From contig NC_033638.1 in assembly GCF_001540865.1 (NCBI RefSeq), forward strand, positions 5,736,795-5,800,794: 64,000 nucleotides of DNA, in the 5' to 3' direction. A program made the translations under genes and the position numbers. Numbering within the stretch: position 1 is the first letter of the stretch; each line of letters starts with the position of its first letter. Under the pieces are notes generated by a model that did not search any database, had not been told where the DNA came from, and saw only the letters and a program-made list of their open reading frames with translations. The DNA comes from Ananas comosus. Lineage: Eukaryota; Streptophyta; Magnoliopsida; Poales; Bromeliaceae. Positions 32,333 to 43,345 of the stretch are shown in pieces.

Positions 32333-34202
32333 TGTAGTATCTCTAGTGTTTGGTTGCCCGTGAGATTTCAGCATCTGAAGCTTTGTCGACACATCTGGAG
32401 AGTGTCGGGACAAGTTGGAGTCGTTTTGGCGTCAAATGAACGCAAAATGGACTCAGTGCGACGCAAGAGCAGAGTTTGACATTGAATTCTGCAAAGTGCA
32501 AGTTTTCAATATTGAGTACCGGTACGATGCAGGGGAGTACCGGTACCCCAGTGTATTCTCCGAACTGCTGCTCTCGGGTTGCGATAATTGATGCTGAGTA
32601 CCGGTACGGCATCGGGCTGGTACCGGTACTCCAGCTGGGATGTTGAGTTGGTGAGGGGTAGAATAGTCTTTTTGGTTGGTGGATAAGCATGCCACCTACT
32701 CCATCTTTATATTTATCCACTTCATCTGCTGAGAAAAGGTAATTATTCTTTTCCTCTCTCTCTCTAGTTTTAATTGTGTGCTTGATGGAGGCCACGACTT
32801 GAGCTCGGATCGACGTCGACGTTGCACCGAGGAGCCGTTTGAGCGCGTGGATGTCGCGGTTGCGTCGTTGGAGGCAGGGTGAGCGCGTGTTTTTCCTTCT
32901 CTCGACTTCTCACCGTAGTTGGACTAGATTTTCGAGGTGGGTTGAAGTTTTCCGAAATCGCCGGAACATCTCCTAAGCTTTTATATCGTCAACATGTATC
33001 ATGTGTTTAATTTCTTGCTAGTACTCGAATTGATGGATAAGGCTTAAAATCTGAATTTGGAGTTAAGTAGTAGTAGTATAATTTTATATGTTGGACTTGA
33101 AATTGAATTAGGAGATAACTATAGATCCTACACTATCAGTTTCTGAAAACTATCAGATTTACCTTTAAAAGCTGTGGTTTATATGTATTGTCGTAGTTTG
33201 TATGCGGTAAATACCCAGATTAGTATAGGATGGGTTTGCGCTCGTGCTGGGATGCCGAGTTTATTTTACAGTAGTGTGTAGACTGTTTCGGGTTGACGAG
33301 TGCCTTCGCGGTTGACGGTGGACCCAGATTTTTATATTTGAATCAGATTGTGCCAAGGGCACGTGAGCTTTGATTGTTAGACTCATTTGCTTTGATTATA
33401 GCCTGTAAGAGCCTAATTGAGCTCAGCAGAGACACCCTTGCATACTCGGTTGGGTAGCGCCCACGAGTGCCACTCTGGAGTCGGGCTTTGTGCTTTTGCG
33501 TTGTTGTCGCAGCAGTCCTGTTTGGGCGGTGCTTTAGAACCGGCCACCTCAATGGTGGTGTGTGGTATAACTCGCACGCAAGCGGGACGGGCCTGTTGGC
33601 AGTCCCTTCACAGTATAGTCGTTGTTGCAGGGGATGCATATCTATAGATAACTAGAGTTGGTTAATGATAGTATAGGGGCATATAGCTGTAGGGTTTCCA
33701 GCTTTCCTTACTATCTCTTGCATATCAGTCTGTAGACTTAGTGGGTGAGCCGTTGAGGTCGGTAGCAGTACTCACTGAGGACTACTTTTTGCAGTAGTTC
33801 TCACACCTAGTTGTTGAGCTCTTTTTGCAAAGCCTCCTTCTGTGGCTGCTGCTGTCGCCGATACTGATCGTGGAAAGGGAGTTGCGAGTTAGATCCCTTC
33901 CCTGGTTGTAGTTCTAGAGGAGTACCATCTACAGGTGGTTTTGGGTTTTTGGTTTATATACATACTTGCTGGTACTCGCTGGAGCGAGTGATATCTGTAT
34001 CTTGGAGACTACGTATGTATAATGAACCTGATGTTTATTTATATATGTTTATAGTTCTGTTAGCAGCTCTATACTACTAGTTGTAGTTTTGTAAGATTAC
34101 AGGTACAGGTACAGCTATCGTTTCGTATACAGAGGAATTTTTTTTGTATACGACGAGTTTGTCGGCGTGTCCGGGATAAACGTGGAAATCCGGGGGGTGA
34201 CA
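32333..34202 (+). mobile_element. Solo LTR C of the same Gypsy family, TSD AAAAA
   Basis: Starts TGTAGTATCTCTAGTG and ends CCGGGGGGTGACA, with AAAAA on both sides (32328-32332 and 34203-34207). Length 1870 bp. Palindromes at 32516-32629 precede a TATA-like TATATTTA (32708-32715). The 3' part is near-collinear with LTR A. No internal domain. The A-rich duplication is weaker evidence than that of LTR A. Confidence 0.85.
32516..32629 (+). repeat. Phased palindrome array, GTACCGGTAC type (LTR C)
   Basis: Four perfect GTACCGGTAC decamers at 32516-32525, 32537-32546, 32598-32607 and 32620-32629. Centre spacings are 21, 61 and 22 bp, that is, two doublets. Each contains a KpnI-like half and an AgeI-like ACCGGT centre. 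They lie about 83-190 bp upstream of the presumed TATA box. Confidence 0.85.
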
Positions 34203-36815
34203 AAAAATATTTACATTATAAATTGAATAAGAAAACTATCCTTAGGGATATAAATTGAACCAAAAAGGTACAACTTATGTGATATTTAGTTGTAGTAAGG
34301 GACAAATAGGTCATTTCATATTCTAACTCCAACAACATTCTAATAAAAATAAACAGAAAAGATTTTATGATATTACTTATGGATTTATAAGCCTAATATT
34401 GATATTGGCAATTTTAAATGAGTATTTATTATTTTTCAATTCTTGAGTATGCCGGAAATTACCCTTTTATATTTTTTTTGAATTTTTATTTGTGAGGAGA
34501 TTATCTTTATCTTTAGGGTGAAAATGCATGGAGATCCCCTCATCTGCGATTCTAAAATCATACTATCTTGGCTAAGAATTTTTGGGTATTATCGTGCAGA
34601 TAGTATTAGATAAATATCTCCTAATTGAGGGTGATAAATTTTATCCCGACATACATCTATCCATACATGCAATCTACTACAACAACCATTTATTTATTAT
34701 GGTCTAAAGTATTTATACAGTCAAATTATAGTTACACGTAAAATAATAGTGATGTCTCAGGGTCATAGAATTGTTCCCACCATTATAAAATTAAACAAGT
34801 CACTAATGAGTGAGAAACATCCATATGGCAATGCATAGAAGGTCACATTAAGTGAATTTTATTCTCTTATTAACAAAACTATCTGACTTAAAATTTGTTA
34901 TCCCATAAAGAAAACATAATATACACTAATATAACCAGATTTATCGCCATTCTTGTGTTAATCTGATGATAAAAAGTATCCAAAAATTAATCACAGAAGA
35001 GTGGATGTGCTGATTTTCTAATATTTTAGAAATGTGATTCCTCTGCTATCAATTCTATAGCCGATTCATGCATATCTAAAAAAAGCATAATTAAAAAGAA
35101 ATATTAACAAAAGTATCAATAAGTTTGATAAAATTAAGCCTTTTAGTAGAATCACACGAATCCAAAAAAATAGAATTTGAGGAGGCCTCAATTCAAAAAA
35201 AGAAAAGAAAGAAAAGGCCTATTTCCGATTGGCCTATAGTAAAAGGCATCCCTACAATTATACATTTTCGTCTATCTTTTGTACATTTTTCTTAAAAAAA
35301 TTAAGGGGGATAGTATTTAATATGTTCTTTAAAATTATAAAAAAATCTTATTTATTCCTTCAGAACCAAAATATATTTATTAAATTTTAAAAATTTCTTC
35401 AAATATTTTCATTTCCTCTAAGGTTTACAAGTGAGATTGAGTTTTAGAAAGATATTTTGGTAATTTTAGAATAAATTTAAAAATTTTGAATAGTAATGAG
35501 GGTAAATAAGCAAAAATCCCTTTTAAACTTATATTTTAATTAGGTTGTATATTTGTGAAAAGGATCTTCTCCGCTTTGCCCACCCAAAGTTTGACCTGAA
35601 CAATTGTTGAACATAAAATAAAAATAAAAAAACACACTTTGTAGTCACTTAAGTTTGTGAGAGAAATAATTGCATAATATTACTTATATAATATCAGAAA
35701 AGAAGGTGGTGAAGAAAGTGTTGAATATAAATAAAATATAAAAAAAATAATTTCCTAGCAGGTATTTATTGGTTCGGGGATGCTCTTAGAATAAAGGACA
35801 TATTCTCTTAAACAGCTGTTTTTATGAAAAATTGGTATTTTTATTTTTTTTCAAAAAAATTGAAAAATGAAAATACTAATTTTTTATAAATCCTAAAAAA
35901 ATTCAAAAAATTAGTTTTTCTTAGACATAACAGGCGAAAAACTGAAAAAAAAAATTTTCTTGAAATATTTTGTTTTAATATTCTTTTTCATATTTTTATC
36001 GAAAAAGTAAACAGCTACTAAGTTATATCCAAGCACTAGTAAAAATAGTTAGAACAACTTTTTCAAGTCAAAATTGACCGTCAAGAAAAACCACCACCAC
36101 TTTAGGTAACATGGAACAAAATTGTCCTACATTTTATTTTTGTAATAATAGTTTATCTTTAGAAAAGCTATATTATGTAATAATATAAATTATGTTAAAC
36201 ATGAAAATGTATTATCATCTTTTTGTATTAATTAATTGGCAATATTCCTCTCACTACCATTAAAAATGTAAACTACCTTCTTGCAAATTCAACCATTTTT
36301 TTCTTACTAAAACAACATTATTTTTTCTTTATTCAAGGCCTTTTGGCAAAAAAGACTCCACTAATTCTGTGTTTTTGCAAAAATGTACTTTTTTTTCGTT
36401 TTCACATGTTCTGACTAAAAAGTTAAAAATTGATCAAAATATTCATGCCTTAAACACCCCATCTCTTCTTCCTCCACTACCTTCTCGCAATTTATGTCTC
36501 CACTGCCGGTTGTAGCCTCGAGCGCTCATCCCACCTCTACCGCATCCACACAACTCTTCCATTGCTGATTTCAGTGATTTAGGGGCTCATTCCAGTGATT
36601 TATTTCAAACCATTGCTGAGCCCAATTTTTAAATGTTAGATAAAAATGCATCGTGACAGTAAACTTTTTTTTTTTCCTTCTTCGCTGATAGTCAAATAAA
36701 CTTTAAAAAATATATATTTGGAATCTGAACTTACGAAAGCTTTCTTATGAACCATTTTTCAGATCGTTCACCCTGATCATTAATCGCAAAAGTTCAGGCT
36801 ATTAGAAAGATACAA
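34203..36815. other. AT-rich intergenic sequence with an Angela-like LTR relic
   Basis: 34540-35070 contains decayed blocks of the Copia LTR seen at 10627-12405 (for example CTAATTGAGGGTGATAAATT, CACTAATGAGTGAGAAACAT and ATCCATATGGCAATG). The remainder is low-complexity, with a likely small Tourist-like remnant near 35765-36015 (TTGGTTCGGGGATGCTC). No gene. Confidence 0.5.
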
Positions 36816-36821
36816 CTAATT

Positions 36822-36990
36822 CACTTAAAGCGTACAGATATAGTACTCGTGGGTCTTGATTGTGACTCGGCCCAACCAGCTTTACACTATTTCGAACATG
36901 ATTCGACTCAAGTCAACCTACCTTCATTTTGAACGTGACTCGGCTCAACCTAGCCTCTCGTCACAGGACAGAATGTTGACCCTTCAAATT
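36822..36990 (+). repeat. Dispersed repeat, paired with 56018-56205
   Basis: The two segments share ordered blocks: ACAACTAATTCACTTAAA / ACAACTAATTTACTTAAA, GTGACTCGGCCCAACC / GTCGGTCCAACC, TTTCGAACATGATTCGA / TTTGAACATAACTCGA and TCGTCACAGGACAGAAT / CCGCCACAAGGCAGAAT. Class unknown; probably part of an LTR. Confidence 0.55.
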
Positions 36991-37342
36991 AACACCATCG
37001 AGTATTATATTTCATCCATTTAAAATGATGAGTATTCAGGCATAATGTAAAGAATAATGAAAGACATATTCTTTCAATTTAGAAGGAATATATTTTTTGG
37101 CGTCAAAATGCCAATTTACTATAAAAGAAAACTCAATGTGATAACTATAATCAATTTTGATCACAAGAGAATTTTGGCATTAAGAAGATTTATTTATATT
37201 GTTTAATTGCTTACATTCTTTATTGTTCCTTGACCATATCAATAATGCTAGTTACTTTACATAATGGAATAGCAACCCAGGTAATTAATTCACTGGAAAG
37301 TTTTAAAAGTTCGAATGAAAAATTTGAAATTTTTAATGTTTA

Positions 37343-37580
37343 GGGGATGTTTGGTTCCTCGGATATATTCTTTCCAAATTTTATGAAAAATTAGCATTTT
37401 TATTTTTTAAAAAAAATAGAAAAAAATATTAATTTGTCATAAAATTTGGAAAATAAATTCTAAAAAAAAATAGTTTTTTTTAAACCAAATGGTCGAAAAA
37501 CTGAAAAAAAAAAAAAATCATAGAAATTTCTTTTCTTGAAAATCTTTTCCTCACGCTCTTCTGACGAACCAAATACCCTC
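37343..37580. mobile_element. Small Tourist-like MITE
   Basis: Ends GGGGATGTTTGGTTCCTC and GACGAACCAAATACCCTC are imperfect inverted repeats. Flanks TTA (37340-37342) and CTA (37581-37583) approximate a 3-bp duplication. 238 bp, AT-rich interior. Confidence 0.6.
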
Positions 37581-37991
37581 CTAGGTTTTTTTTCTCCAAA
37601 TGGTCAAAAGTTCTAGTAGTTGTGGTACATTTCACTATTTAAGCCTTAACTTTTTTTTGTATAAAAGTAAATACTGCATGTAGCTGTTGTACTATATATT
37701 ATAGCTACTGTACCATTTGGCACTTTAAATTGGCAAAAAATTGGAAATAGGTGATTTGTTGCAAAAGAAAAAAGAAAAAAGAAAAAAGGGTTTGGATAAC
37801 AAATAACAAATATTGAATTTTTATAGTTTGGGTAGCTATCTGTAAATGGATAAAATTTAGACATTATTGATGCATTAAATTCCTATTTTTTAAATAAAAA
37901 ATATCTGCGAAAAAAGAAGCCCAAAATCGTTGGGCTTGTAGGATAACATTTAAAGCCCGACGGGCGCTGGTTTAATACCACCCCAGAAAAA

Positions 37992-38023
<32 letters not shown>

Positions 38024-38059
38024 AAGAAGGAAAAAGATAAAAAAGAGGACACACATGCT

Positions 38060-38688
38060 TGGGAAGGGGAGTTTTCTAGCAAGACCTTGAATAAACGGTC
38101 TTACAGCAAGATTTGGAGACTTCGAGTATCCCTAAAAGTAAAAATATTTTGTTGGATTATTCTTAAGAAGTGACCTCTTACTGTAGACAACCTAATAAAG
38201 AGAGCTTGGACTGGCAACACAGTCTGCGTGTTGTGCAAGTTCGAAGAGGAAACTGTTAATCATTTATTCACACGATGCATCTTCTCGAGATTTCTAATGA
38301 TAACGACCTTGGAGTATGCCCAGTCTAGAGATTGGGGCGATGATGTGATCTCGATTTAGGATAGATGGATGGCGAGGATTGGAAACGCAGTCATCAAGTA
38401 CTACATTATTCGGATTGGTAGTCTGCTGGTGGGCAATTTGGGAGGTCAGGAATAGCGTGATCTTTAGGAAGACCCAACCGGACCCCTTCCTTGTAGCTCA
38501 CAAGATTAAACAGCTGATGAATTTTTTAGAGCAATTTCTATCAGCTAATCGGCCGCACGCTTGCAGTCGGTAGTTTTTTTTTCTTCGCCCCCTCCAAGGC
38601 CTGTGTTACCTTACCCCTATAGCTTAATTTATCTTTTCAATGAATGAAGCAGGTAGTGTGTTACCTAGTTATCGAAGGAAAAAAAAAT
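38060..38688 (+). mobile_element. 5'-truncated LINE, zf-RVT end and 3' tail
   Basis: The reading KIWRLRVSLKVKIFCWI (about 38108-38160) and the CVLC...NHLFTRC pattern are the zinc-binding (zf-RVT) domain found after the reverse transcriptase in plant LINEs. Stops and a frameshift (continuing as WWAIWEVRNSVIFRK at about 38430) show decay. After the coding part comes a short 3' UTR with GAATGAAGCAGGTAGTGTGT-type tail, hairpin GGTAGTGTGTTACC (38652-38665) and an A-tail at about 38678-38687. The reverse transcriptase itself is absent. Confidence 0.8.
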
Positions 38689-39366
38689 AGTGATACGCAG
38701 AAAGATCCAAAAGGGGAAGCCTAAAGTAAACATTTTGGGCCAGGCTTATGCGGTCCAGGGGGCATTTGGCTGTTTAAGACATGTACTCGCACACAAAATA
38801 TAAGAATACTTCTCACAAAGATACAGCATAATCAATCGTCCTTTAGATTTAATGCACAAATTATAAAGTAGTAATGAATGGACTATTAGATCGTCATTCT
38901 ATGGAAAGAGTCTAATTTTTGTCCGATTGAAACCTCTATGTTGAGATTAGCTGTTCAATCAATTACAGAGTCAATTCTTTATTCATGTTATCCGATATGT
39001 GTCACTAGAATAATTTCCATCTTTTATTATATAAATACATCCAATGTCTTATTCTGTACTTGGTATTCGTAAAAGTTTGATTTCATACCATGACATATCT
39101 CTACCTCAAAAAAAAAAAAAAAAAAAAAAAAAAAGAAAGGAAAGAAAAGAAAGTTATGTATGAAATTGATAGATCTTGAACAAAATTGTCAAGTTGGTGC
39201 TTATTTGATCTAACTTTTTGAACAACATTATTCCGCATTCTATCCAATAATAGCACTCAAGTTTTTGATAAACAAAAATTCAGAAACTTTTGATGTAATA
39301 AGAAATTAAAATTTTTGTTAATTATTATTGCAGAAATTTGCTGACGAATTTTTTACAGAGAGTTCT
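38689..39366. other. Intergenic sequence
   Basis: No gene. A poly-A tract at 39108-39134 may be a retroposon tail, but no body was recognised. Confidence 0.45.
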
Positions 39367-40336
39367 TGTTAGCTATGTATTATTGGACTAAAATAGATCC
39401 AACTTCCTGTTCCGTGACAATAGGCTCAGCAAACTAATAAGTTGAGTTGGATGAGTCTAATAAGTTGAGTGGAGGTGTGGTCCATAAAAAACCTAACGGC
39501 AAGAGGCTCAACAATAGACCCAATGTTTAGATAGCTTGAGTCTGGTCGAAACCCCCAAGCACTGTGACTGAGCCTTTATATGCGATGGGTGTGCCCTTCC
39601 TATCAGCATGTATTTTTGAGATAGTTGGTTAGTACTTACGATCCACAAGTGGTATCAGAACTAGTGGCACGGGTTCGATTCCTACATTCTGCATTAATGG
39701 TGTAAGTGTTGGAAGGGAGATTGTTGGCTTTTTATTATTGCTAAAATAAGTCCAACTTATTGCTCCGGCTAAAATAAGTCCAACTTCCTGCCCCGTGACA
39801 ATAGACCTAAGAGACTAATAAGTTGAGTAAAGGTGTGGTCCACAAGAAACTTAGTGGCAAGAGGCTCAACAATAGACCCAACATCCCGGTGGCTTGAGTC
39901 TGGTCGAAACCCATAACCGCTGTGGCTGAGGCCTTAAGTGCGATGGGTGCGCTATTCCTATCAGCACGTGCTTTTGAGATAGTTGGTTAGTGCTTACGAT
40001 CCACAAGTGGTATCAGAGTCAGTGGCGCGGGTTCGATTCCTACATTCTCTATTAATGGTGTTAGGTGTTGGGAGAGAGATTGTTGGCTATTTATTATTAG
40101 GCTAAAATAAGTCTAACTTCCTCCCAATGATAATAGGCTCAAGAGACTAATAAGTTGAGTGGAGATATGGTTCACAAGAGACTTAATGATAAGGGGCCCA
40201 ACAATAGATCCAACGCCTAAGTGGGTTGAGTCAGTCGAACCCCACGAGTGCTGTGGCTGAGCCCTTAAGTGCAATGGGTGCGCCCTTCCTATCAACACAT
40301 ACTTTTGGGATAGTTGGTTAGTACTTATGATCCACA
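39367..40336 (+). mobile_element. Tandem TRIM: LTR-internal-LTR-internal-LTR
   Basis: Three LTRs at 39367-39647, 39722-40005 and 40081-40336 (281, 284 and 256 bp) begin TGTTRGCTWTTTATTATT or similar and end ATCCACA. Two internal domains of only 74-75 bp separate them. Each internal opens two bases after the LTR with a primer-binding site for initiator tRNA-Met (TGGTATCAGAAC 39650-39661; TGGTATCAGAGTC 40008-40020) and closes with a purine run (GGAAGGGAGA; GGGAGAGAGAT). The direct repeat AGTTCT flanks the whole array (39361-39366 and 40337-40342). No coding capacity. Confidence 0.88.
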
Positions 40337-40499
40337 AGTTCTGACCCAGCTCAAGATTCACATAGAACCAAGAATGAAACATATCTAATAGAACTCATCG
40401 AACCTAAAAATTTAAGCTTATTAGGTGTCTAGATCCATTAGTATATATCAATTCTCTGCTCACTTATTTGTTATACGATATCAGACTATTTATATGGCT

Positions 40500-41010
40500 A
40501 AATAACAGAAACTTTTCTCTCAATATCCGATTTTTTACTTTTTTCCTCTGTCATTCAAAAATTTATACTTTACCCTCTTAAAAAATAAAAAATGTTCACT
40601 TTGACCCCCGCCGTTAGTGTTCCGTTTTAAGGTTTCATTGATATTCTATTTTTTTTATATCCAAAATACTCTTGAAACTCTCTTCCTTCCTCATCCTCGA
40701 CTGAGCCGCCTCGCCCTCCACTGCGCCGCCTCGCCTTCGCCGACCGCTCTGTCCATACCCACACACGCCCTCGCACGCCTCCATCGCCTCACCCTTGCCC
40801 TCGCCCACCTCGCGTCCACGCCTACCTCGAAGAAGATGAAGGGTAATTTGGTCATTTTATCACAACGTACCCTCCTGCGAATATTTTTTATTTTTAAGGC
40901 GGTAAAGTGTAGGTTTTTGAATGATAAGATTAGAAAGTATAAGTTTTTGAATGATAAGATTAGAAAGTAAGAAAACGAGTATCGACAGAAAGATTTTCTG
41001 TAATTTAGCA
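40500..41010. mobile_element. Foldback MITE, Mutator-like, GC-rich core
   Basis: The left (CTAAATAACAGAAACTTTTC) and right ends (GAAAGATTTTCTGTAATTTAG) are imperfect inverse complements, and repeats of CATTCAAAAA continue inward. A GC-rich core at 40690-40830 differs from the AT-rich arms and could be captured host sequence. Segments flanking it (40342-40490 and 41095-41275) resemble each other (CAAGAATG..ACA, GTCTATTAGATGTG), so the region is a mosaic. Confidence 0.5.
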
Positions 41011-41282
41011 TTAAATTACTTCCGACTTTGACTCAAAACCACTAATTTTGATCATACGATACAAATTAGACTAGTAATCCAAAATCGTGAAACCATGACC
41101 TCTGATAGCACTTAGAGAAAGTTCTGGCCGGCTCAGTCCCCGTGAATCCAAGAATGTGACAAATTTAATGGAGCGTATCCAACCAAAAAGCTCAAGTCTA
41201 TTAGATGTGTGCACATTAATAAATATTACTCCTTTATTCTCTTTTTAATTATCCTATGTGGGATTATTCAGATATGATTTTT

Positions 41283-41541
41283 TTAATTTTACTTTTTGAG
41301 AGAAAGATAGTTTATTATCCGTTTTGTTCATTTTTTTAAAAAAATAAACTTATTTGAAAACGTGAATCAACTAAATTTTAAACTTGGAATCTCAGATATC
41401 AACAATCAACCTTTTTACCACTTGCACTTGTTTATTTTTTTTACAAATGAATTTATTTAAAAATATGAAACAACTAGACTTCGAAACTTGGGACCTCGAA
41501 TATAAACAATCAAACTCTTTCTCACTTATGCTAAGGCTGGT
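41283..41541 (-). mobile_element. Two degenerate SINE copies in tandem
   Basis: 41283-41420 and 41428-41541 both follow the plus-strand SINE order: T-rich, ATAAACTTATTT, GTGAATCAACTA, TTTAAACTTGGAATCTC / CGAAACTTGGGACCTCG, CAACAATCAAC, CCACTTGC. The second lacks the 3' hairpin. Diverged copies, no clear target duplications. Confidence 0.6.
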
Positions 41542-43345
41542 CAGTATATATTTATTTTAACAAAATTAATAGTAAAAAAAGTTACTACTGCTGTTTCCGG
41601 TGGGGGAACAACACTTGGAACTTACGACTATTTCAAATAGCAAGTCAAATAACACTGAGCTTGAAGAAAAAGAAAGGGAAATTAAACAAAAAAAAAGAGA
41701 AAAAAAAAAGAAGGGCATGAACAGTTATTAGAACACAAAACGAAGTTTCAAAAAGAGCCAAAAAGGTCCCTAGACATTTTATCAAAAGAAAGAGAGGAAA
41801 TTCCCTAAATACCCTCCTTTAGACCAGACACATGCAGCTTTCATGCATGCATGACCAATGGGCCCCACAACCGCCCACCCAATCAGAGGAGGCCTGCAAC
41901 ATGAGCATGAGACTGAGTATAGAATTGTTGCAGCAAAAATTAATTCATTTCAAATTCAAACTTTATTTTTTATTAGTTCAAACATTCTTCAGTGTGCATG
42001 ACATGTTCCTTTATTTAAGGAGAGCTGAGATGAGGTCTTAACCATGGAGGGTTGACATTTGCCCACCACAACCCTGCTGTATAAGATGAGCAGCATATGA
42101 GTGTCTCAATCTTAGGACTGCTGGTGTCTTTCTGCTTCCTGAGGAAGCAGAAGCCTTCTACACTTCTGGGATCTCAACTGATTTCAGCTTCTTAACCAAG
42201 CAATAAGCACATAACTCTAGACCAAATGCACAAAAGATTAATTAAGCGAGCAGTGAAGATCAATCTAGACTTTATGTGAATGGTCGCATTCAGTACGTAG
42301 AAATTTCTTTGAAGACTATCAAAAACTCTTGTGATCGTGCAATTTGAACATCTATTCAAAAGGCCGGAAAGAGATCGATCCCGCTTCTTTTGCTTCTCAA
42401 ACAGAAAACAATTATTCAGTATAAACCATGTACAAAGTGCAGTTAATGCCTAGAAAAGAGATCCCAAAGTAGTTGGAGTGTGTGGAGATTAAACTTGGAG
42501 CATGTTGTTCACTAGTCATTATCATGTGGGTTCTACAACACCTGACACCCTCAGTTTTCCTATGCCCTGCCCTGCTCCCTATGTCCACTTCATTTGAGAC
42601 AACACTCTCCAATTCCAATCCCAAGTCAAATGACTCATCACTCCCCTCTCTGTTTAAGCAAACAGTGCACCACCAAAAATTGGCTACATGACAAAGTGCT
42701 TCCTCTCATCATGCCTCTGCAGCTTGGCCCCATCTCTCTGATAAAAGCAACATGGAGGGGCCATTCTTTTAATGCTCATTCTACTTAGCTTTATTTACAT
42801 CTATGAGAAAAGAAACCCAGTCCTTGGTCCTATTATTTGACACTGTACACCATTTTGAACCATCACACAAAATATCCCACAGTTTTTCTGTTGATCTCTT
42901 TAGAAGCATCAACAAAACTAGTTACAAATTAAGGGGGAAAATTTTTTTGAAGAAAAAGAATGGTGTCTTGTACATTTTACCCTCAGGTAAAAGATTTACA
43001 ACTCTGAATCGGCTTGCGCGCTACTAATTACAAATTCTCTCTATCTGTACCTTTGAATGAATATGTAAAGTTTATCTATAAAAAAAGAAACATTAGTTAA
43101 CTGTATACATAATCATATTTACGGTTGGGCCGAGTGCCGGATCGAGCCGCGAAATTCCTTGCGAGGCCACGAGCGAAATTCGATCGCCTTTTGATCGTTC
43201 TTTTTGATTTAATAATGGCTGCAGTTGACCTTCGTCCGAGCCAAGCGTAAGCTGCATTTGTTAACAGCTTTGGTTCGAAGAATTTGAACTTCAATTCCAT
43301 TGTGAAAAGCTCTTTAATTTTAGGGTTTTTTTTCTTTTTGGTTCT
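41542..43345. other. Intergenic sequence downstream of the PIP5K gene
   Basis: The part next to 43345 must contain the minus-strand 3' UTR. A minus-strand AATAAA lies at 42791-42796 but its use is unproven. No other gene is supported. A 10-bp stem with a 3-base loop is at 42130-42152. Confidence 0.45.

Noticed and set aside
32516..32629. CRISPR-like array from regularly spaced GTACCGGTAC
   Set aside because: Plant nuclear context, repeats too short, and spacers not of uniform length. Better explained as U3 regulatory sites.
39108..39134. Retroposon inferred from a 27-bp poly-A
   Set aside because: No SINE or LINE body and no target duplication seen next to it.
42130..42152. Perfect 10-bp hairpin, candidate microRNA precursor
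   Set aside because: The stem is too short for a plant pre-miRNA (which needs about 20 paired bases per arm).
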